A stretch of DNA of 64,000 nucleotides from Tricholoma matsutake (taxonomy: Eukaryota; Basidiomycota; Agaricomycetes; Agaricales; Tricholomataceae): positions 5,208,001 to 5,272,000 of the forward strand of contig AP026548.1 in the NCBI GenBank assembly GCA_026075535.2. Direction: 5' to 3'. This document shows positions 58,350 through 64,000 of the stretch, piece by piece (the first letter of the stretch is position 1; each line of letters begins with the position of its first letter). The notes under the pieces are model-generated. The model was not told the origin of the DNA, made no database searches, and worked only from the letters and a program-made list of their open reading frames with translations. The position numbers and the translations under genes are program-made.

Positions 58350-59736
58350 TGATGATGCTCAACCTGGAAACCCAAACAAAACCCACAAAATGGCTTCAGA
58401 TGGTATAACACAAGTCAGAGAAAGGATGCGAGGCCCTCTAGACATCACCTGTCAGATTGACTGTCAAATAGCCATAGAAGGACTGCTTGTCAAAGCAGTT
58501 CAAAGCTAAAAGAATGTGTTTCGAGGACTTGCAATGATTTTCGAGATGTTGTGGTGATTTTCGAGACGTCGCAATGGTTTTCAAGATGTCGTGATATTGT
58601 TTGAAGAAGTTTTGAGGAATTTCGAGTGCACAAATATGATCAGATGCAAGATCGGGGGACTAGACGAGTAGTAGAAGAAAAGCAAAGGCAAATCGAGGGA
58701 AACGAGAGTGAAAATAGCGTAATGTGAGGAATTTCGAGGAAGTTTAGCATAAAACACCAAACTTTGACTGAATAAGACTAAACCGAACTCTCAAATCACT
58801 GTGATCTGGGAGGAAGATGACAACTTTCTTGTTTCTCTTTGTATCTAGTACATCTTTTATATAAAATACAGAAAGTACCTAAAAAGGCTAGAGAACATGA
58901 GGCAAACATGTGGAAAACTTGAGGCAAAAGACAATATAAGTATATCAGAACAATAGAGCAAGCCTAGAAGGGGTGAATATAACACATGATGAAGAAATAA
59001 TAAGAAAGAATAGCTAAAACCAGACTGTCCTTGTTATAAATTGAATAAAAGATCAGAAACTGCTTCAAGCAGATTGTATGCGTGCACATGCAGTCGAAAT
59101 GTGTTCGATATACTCGATATAGTGTCCCATGTGTCCAGTATGTGTCCGAAGATCATTCGAATAGGAAATACTGTGTCCAACAATGTTTTTTGAGGTTCAA
59201 TGTTTTTCGAAGATTTTTGAAGATTCTTCGGACTTCGTTTGTGGCCCAATATAAGTGCGATATTGTTTGACAATGGTAGGGGATACGTCTGGCATGTGTG
59301 CGATGATTATTCAGATAGCGATATAGTGTCTGATGTTGATTTGCGATGTTCGATGATTTTCAAAGTCGGTCAAGGAAATATCAGACTTGTTCGAAGGCCA
59401 ATATTGCTGCTATATTGCTTGATACTGGTTCAGAACCCATCGACCATGTTCCAAGTGTATATCCTGAGCTGTACAAAGGTCGGGGGAATTGTACCATGGT
59501 GGCCGAAGGCATACTAAGAATTTTGAGGTGTCGCAAAGAATTTTGAAGTGTTGCGAAGGATTTCAAAGCATTCTCATGACTTTGTAGAGCTTTGTAGAGC
59601 ATTGTAGAGCTTTGGAGGGGTTTGTAGAGCTTTGGAGGGGTTCATATAGCTTTGGAGGGGTTTGTATGGGTTCATAGAGCTTCGACAACAATCATAGATG
59701 TGTTTTCTGAGCTTGAACAACAAGGTGGACCTATCA
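58350..59736. repeat. LTR-like repeat, copy 4 (long subtype), inside Copia-2
   Basis: It starts TGATGATGCTCAACC and ends GGTGGACCTATC(A). ACCAT lies on both sides (58345-58349 and 59736-59740), a 5-bp duplication if the last A belongs to the flank. Removing it joins the Copia-2 frame ITQTI to SLSQTTLIDKIIKQF. This is the best-defined copy and fixes the family's ends. Confidence 0.8.
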
Positions 59737-59740
59737 CCAT

Positions 59741-60597
59741 CTCACTTTCCCAGACCACCCTTATTGACAAAATCATCAAACAGTTTGGTCAGAGAGATGC
59801 GCACCCAGTATCAGCACCCCTTGAACCAAATTGTAAATTTTGTTGTGTTAATCTGCAATCCTACTCCTGGGGATTGACTACAGCTTGACAAACTACCCTA
59901 CCAATCCCTTGTTGGCTGCCTACTTTATCTGGTGATTTCCACTCAGCCCAACATTTCTTACACCGTCCAACAACTTTCCCAATACCTTGACTCCTATTCC
60001 TTTGAACACTGGGGTGCAGCCATCAGGCTTGTCCGCTACCTCAAGGGGACCAGAGGTCTTAAGCTGTACCTCGGGGGTAATTTCCCTATTACACTTCATG
60101 CCTGCAGTGATTCTGATTGGGCTAACTGCCTTGATACCCATCACAGTGTTGGGGGTTACGTTTGTTCCCTTGGTTCTGGCGCTGTGTCATGGACTGTGTG
60201 CAAACAGAAGGTTGTTGCTGCTTCCTCTTGTGAGGCAGAATATATAGCAGCATTTGAGATGGCAAAAGAGTGTATTTGGCTGTGAACCCTACTGGACTCT
60301 ATTCATCATAGCCAAACTACTCCTACCAATAATATCATGCGACAACACTGCAACCAAAACCCTTTCCAAGGACCCCCTCCTTCACTCCTGAGTCAAACAT
60401 GTGGATATCAAGTACCACTTCCTTCATGAATGTGTCCAGTCTGATGACTTGTGTCTCACATACATTAATACATGGGAGAATGTTGCCGACATGTTCACAA
60501 AAGCCTTGGAGGTTAAACAATTCACTTACCTTCGGGACTCCCTTGGATTATGATAATACAATTCCATGTGAGGAGGAGTATTCATGGTGAGGAGGAG
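59741..60597 (+). pseudogene. Copia-2 RT end and RNase H remains
   Basis: It begins SLSQTTLIDKIIKQFGQRDA, then after a frame change STQPNISYTVQQLSQYLDSY and AAIRLVRYLKGTRGLKLYLG. RNase H follows with HACSDSDWANCLDTHHSVGG and VVAASSCEAEYIAAFEMAKE (about 60205-60265). The C-terminal HECVQ-like and ENVADMFTKALEVKQFTYL block (about 60478-60530) is the usual Ty1/copia end. TGA/TAG codons after GLTTA and ECIWL break it. A purine tract (GTGAGGAGGAG) precedes the LTR. Confidence 0.87.
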
Positions 60598-60955
60598 TGT
60601 TGAGAGACACACCATGAATGGTGCATTACCCAATGTGGAAGAGTTGGCTGCGCTGATTGATGTGTGCACTATTTTTAGCACACTCCTTTGTTATGTGTGC
60701 AACAAACACACATAGGTTACCTTTCTTATCTCTCCTCTTTCTCTGTCTCAATGTATATGTATCAGTAGACAGACGGTCTACCACCTTCTGTAATACAAGG
60801 ACTGAGGTGAGTACAATCTCAGGTTTGACATTATCATGTCTCGCTAACTGTACCTTAGTTTAATCTTGTTTACACTAGGTACAGTATAACCAAATCTAGT
60901 CTCTAATACAAGGACTGAGTTTAATCTTGTTACACTAGGATCAATTCTCTATTCA
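60598..60955 (+). repeat. Copia-2 3' LTR
   Basis: It starts TGTTGAGAGACACACC and shows end-region similarity with the Copia-1 LTR (TTTACACTAGGTACAGTA and CACTAGGATCAA). The right border is taken at TCTATTCA and is uncertain by a few bases, since no partner LTR is in the window. Confidence 0.75.
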
Positions 60956-61630
60956 GACACCCCATCAAAAAACAATAAGTACTGTAAAAAAGGATGGTGT
61001 TTCACAGAATAACACCATCACACAAGTGTGCTGTTACTCAAAAGAAATCCCCTACTAAAGTAGTGGGCTCTGCTGGTGCTTGCCAGCATGCTACCAGGTT
61101 TATGCTTATGTGAGCATGGTGTGTACACTTGCTTACCTTGGTAAATCTGAATGTTGCTTGGGGAGGGAAAATAATGCCAGTGTCGGGTTTTTACAGAAAC
61201 GAGCCTTACAATAATGGGTGAGGCACCGGATCACCCACTTGGGTTTGTGGGAAGATCAGGTGAATTCTTGCATCAAGAAACCTAATGGCAACTTCCACAG
61301 TCCAGTTTTTTCTAATGTAAATGTATCAGTGCATAGCCATTCATAATTCAAATAATGCTGTGGGAATGGATTTCCTGAAAATGTGCTGTGAAGAGGCTTC
61401 AGCAGCAGTCTGTTTAAATGTCACACATCTCACATGATCAAGCTGGTTCTGAACAAAATCTACCTTATTAGTGGAAGCCACGTAGAGTATAAGAGTTGAA
61501 ATAGATGTGATTGACATGGTAAAAAAAAAGAAATGACAGAAAGTGCAGGTGGACAACCACCTGTGTAGTGTTTTCTCTCTCTTTCTCTCTTGTTCGGAAT
61601 GGCAGGTTGCCCGTTTCAGGCAATAGGACC
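60956..61630. other. No gene seen
   Basis: Short frames only (for example part of 61733-61341 on minus, whose right end enters the next element). Short inverted motifs such as GCTGGTGCTTGCCAGCATGC are present at about 61072. No recognised repeat. Confidence 0.4.
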
Positions 61631-62321
61631 TAGGGTTGCGTAAAATATTCTGGCCTGGTAAATTATGAGGTAATTTACAAGGTCCATTTGCTGGGCAGTA
61701 ATTTACTAGTAAATTACCAGTAAAATATTGCATGTGATCAGTTCACGTGACTTTAAGGAGGGTTTTTTCATTGTCAAAAATTTCAGGCACTGGCACATCC
61801 AACAGATTCAGGATTTATCTAGTCATTGAACTGTTACATAAATGGTATGGCCAGTAATATCAATGATAGCTGTGGGCACATGACACATAGTTAACAGCAA
61901 TGATCTCAAAGTTTTTGAAGGCATTACATATGTAAACTTGTTTGATTTGGGGTTTGAGTTTGAACCACGGTTGTCAAATGTGTGTTGTCACTATCATTCA
62001 CAATGATGACCCAAACTGGCAACCAATTGATATGTACATTACTTTGTAACAACTTTGGGTGAACAAACCTACTAAGTAACTCCTACCTCCAGCTTAAGGC
62101 TCCAACCATATAGTGTATATATAGGGCCAATGGTGTAAATATACAGATATAGTTATTTATACACTATCTACTGTATAAATATGGTTATATTGTTAGGGTA
62201 TAGGGTTCAAACAAATCTGTGTTTTTTATACTTCACGATCAGCCCATTTACATCCAGCATGCCACTTTGAATCCATAATTTCATCAAGAGTGCTTGTGAG
62301 ATTGTCTCTACCTTCAATGAG

Positions 62322-62810
62322 CTATGCAGGTCCATGCAGATGTGTCAAATTTTTGAAAACACATGCTTGACTAAAACACTTGTTGCTGGGATCATGAGAA
62401 AGTCTTGAGCCATGTGCGTGATGGTTAGGAAGGAAGCAGTGTGTTTCTATCAAAGGAAGATACTTCAGTGAATTGAGTAAGAAAGAGCCAGCATGGACCT
62501 GGTTCTGGAGTTCACCATGACCTCCTTCAAACCATAAGTACTGCCCAGTCTCCTCTTTGAAAAAATCTTCTGACTGGGCAACAGGTGTCATTGTCGAGGG
62601 CTCAAATTCACAGATTTTGGCAAGCCACACATCTGAGTCTGGTGAAATTGGAGTTGATACCATCCCACTTTGGGTAGTTGACAGGGTCTTGGATGGTAAC
62701 AGATTTTCATAGAAAGTCTGCACAACATGGAGAAATAGGGACTCAGCCCTCTCAGTTGCATTCCTTTGTGCCTGGACTATGTCAGCAGGGCTTCCTGTCT
62801 TTGGTGCCAT
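62322..62810 (-). CDS. Hypothetical protein inside hAT-like element
   Basis: A 162-codon frame begins MAPKTGSPADIVQAQRNATE and ends KNLTHLHGPA. It has an initial amphipathic helix, an acidic middle (DFFKEETGQYLWFEGGHGEL) and a His/Cys-rich end (ETHCFLPNHHAHG, NKCFSQACVF). No family is recognised. It may be a captured gene exon, a decayed transposase piece, or chance. The ATG at 62810 is the first in frame. Confidence 0.35.
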   Translation of the reverse strand: MAPKTGSPADIVQAQRNATERAESLFLHVVQTFYENLLPSKTLSTTQSGMVSTPISPDSDVWLAKICEFEPSTMTPVAQSEDFFKEETGQYLWFEGGHGELQNQVHAGSFLLNSLKYLPLIETHCFLPNHHAHGSRLSHDPSNKCFSQACVFKNLTHLHGPA

Positions 62811-62944
62811 TGTCTTGAACCACTCAGCTCATAGATATGGATGTAGAACCAATGGGAAAACATCAGTCAGTGAGCCTGAAAAAGATAGAGAGTCTGGAAC
62901 TTTGGTCCATGATCACCTATGTACTTGACCAACCATATAACTAT

Positions 62945-63056
62945 CTATATACTGTATATTTACTGTACACTGACATTGTATGATAAGCCCTATACATATA
63001 CATATACATATATGGTATTTACCATATATATACAGTATATATATAGTATGGTTGGA
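62945..63056. repeat. AT-rich TATACA/TGTATA simple repeat
   Basis: A mixture of TATACATATACATATA and ACTGTATATTTACTGTACAC with many short palindromes lies inside the hAT-like element. Similar TATACAGTATA motifs lie at 62100-62190. Confidence 0.7.
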
Positions 63057-63102
63057 GTCTTACTCCAGCTTGTCAATGTCCCAAACTAGAGCTGTCAGAG
63101 TT

Positions 63103-63130
63103 GTCATGTGATAGGTACCTATCACATGAC
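63103..63130. repeat. Perfect 28-bp palindrome
   Basis: The half-site GTCATGTGATAGGT is followed immediately by its exact complement. It lies 72 bp inside the right end of the hAT-like element. A related CATGTGATCAGTTCACGTGAC lies 100 bp inside the left end (61731-61751), so it may be a subterminal transposase site. Confidence 0.85.
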
Positions 63131-63370
63131 TTGGTAAATTACTGGTAAAAAATAGGTTAAAAAATGGGTCGGTAAAAAAATATGAATTTTTACGCAACCC
63201 TAATAGGAGAAAACAGATCACATGAAATATTATATCACGTGCATGGATGCTAATCTTATCTCTGTCGACATCGTGACGATGGTCGAGAGGCCCATTGTTC
63301 ATCTGGTGGACTCCAGTAGAAACATGTAGATAGATATTGTAAATTACTAGCTCCATAATCCACTCCACTC

Positions 63371-64000
63371 ATGGCAGACCTCATTAAGTGCTTGCGGTGC
63401 TCGTTTCGTGGCGCACAAACTGATTTTCCCCGTAAACCCAACCTCCAATATTTGAAAACATGCGCCACCTGCAATACAAAGCAAAACGAATCAGCTGGGA
63501 AGAAGCGAGCCACTAAGGAAAATGAAAATCTTTCGAAGAAGAAGCGACGGGGATTAGGAAGGGATAAGACACCTGGTGGCCCACCAACATTTGCGTGGAG
63601 CGTGTTCAATCAACTTCTTACAGAAAACAAAGACAGCGCGTTCGAGTTTCACGCATTTGTTATGCTCGAGATGATGCCACTACAGCGCCCGAGCAGTCTG
63701 AGCAACCTGGCCATGGCATTGCCACACATATTGCAAAGACAGCCTGGGATTTAACAGGGTTCAGATTCAAGTTTGTCGCATTCAATTGAATAAATTCTTG
63801 CCAATCAAACTTACCTGAAATGAAACAGCTATAAGAAAAAACAAGTAAGCAAGACATGCGACAAACCAATCCTTCAATCGGATTGGGCAAGTTGGCCAGG
63901 ACATTGGAAACCACAAGAGGCGGAGAACGACTCGGAGTCAGCATACTTGGAAGGACTCGAACTCGAATACAATGTATCTTGATTAGATTCTGAATGTATC
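63371..64000 (+). CDS. Partial gene with CxxC...CxxC motif, runs off the window
   Basis: The ATG at 63371 opens MADLIKCLRCSFRGAQTDFP, then NLQYLKTCATCNTKQNESAG, a two-knuckle zinc-ribbon-like start as found in several basidiomycete proteins of unknown function. A basic stretch (KKRATKENENLSKKKRRG) follows. After about 63655 the meaningful frame appears to change to YARDDATTAPEQ and THIAKTAWDLTGFRFKF (about 63714-63770), probably through an intron that was not placed or a frameshift. The rest is outside the window. It may be a transposon-derived or a host DNA-binding protein. The hAT-like element ends 168 bp upstream. Confidence 0.4.

Larger units (their letters stand above)
61631..63202. mobile_element. 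hAT-like element with TAGGGTTGCGTAAAA termini
   Basis: The left end reads TAGGGTTGCGTAAAATATTC; the right end is the inverse of TAGGGTTGCGTAAAAATTC. The flanks ATAGGACC (61623-61630) and ATAGGAGA (63203-63210) agree at six of eight positions, a decayed 8-bp duplication. Subterminal TAATTTACTAGTAAATTACC motifs recur at both ends. A minus-strand frame of 162 codons lies in the middle, but no transposase is recognisable. The termini differ from those of the other hAT-type family in this window. Confidence 0.75.

Overview
This window is chromosomal DNA from a filamentous basidiomycete, most likely an Agaricomycete. The evidence is short (about 50-65 bp) GT-AG introns in every gene, KDZ transposase remains, a WSC-repeat glyoxal oxidase, a WOPR regulator, a SAC3/TREX-2 gene, a membrane-anchored GH16 glucanase and a processive GT2 synthase. 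The species cannot be named from the sequence alone.

Layout. Positions 1-11.5 kb are repeat-derived: a hairpin-rich hAT-like element cut by the window start (1-4492), carrying a 1.4 kb LTR-like insert; a decayed KDZ transposase (about 4540-8608) with 57 perfect copies of a hexanucleotide; an acidic low-complexity companion ORF (8851-10731); and a snap-back MITE with a perfect 8-bp target duplication (11065-11507). Positions 12-42 kb form a gene island with few recognisable repeats: a decayed DUF6534-like membrane protein (+), Gti1/Pac2 WOPR regulator (-), 4xWSC-glyoxal oxidase (+), GT2 polysaccharide synthase (-), GH16 transmembrane glucanase (+) and SAC3 mRNA-export scaffold (+). Three of these (glyoxal oxidase, GT2, GH16) act at the cell surface or wall.

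Positions 42.4-61 kb are a deeply nested transposon stack. A chromodomain Ty3/gypsy remnant (+) is split by a complete Copia element (-) with LTRs, a 5-bp duplication and an initiator-tRNA primer site. That Copia is itself split by a 1.15 kb LTR-like repeat. The gypsy 3' LTR abuts a second Copia (+), which is split by a 4.2 kb TIR element with a 10-bp duplication and by another LTR-like repeat. Positions 61-64 kb hold a 1.57 kb hAT-like element and the start of an unrecognised gene with a CxxC...CxxC motif.

The most unusual signal is a modular structure found inside three TIR elements or element remains (1-2.6 kb, 43-44.5 kb, 54-56.6 kb). These stretches have no convincing protein-coding capacity. 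They contain at least eleven good spliceosomal introns (donor GTAAGT-like, CTAAC branch site, pyrimidine tract, AG). Seven of the donors lie 2-4 nt after a strong GGCCCAAACG...CGTTTGGGCC hairpin. The exons repeatedly carry a second palindrome, best copy CTGTGAGCAGCTGCTCACAG. This looks like a family of spliced, hairpin-bearing, apparently non-coding transcription units carried by transposons.
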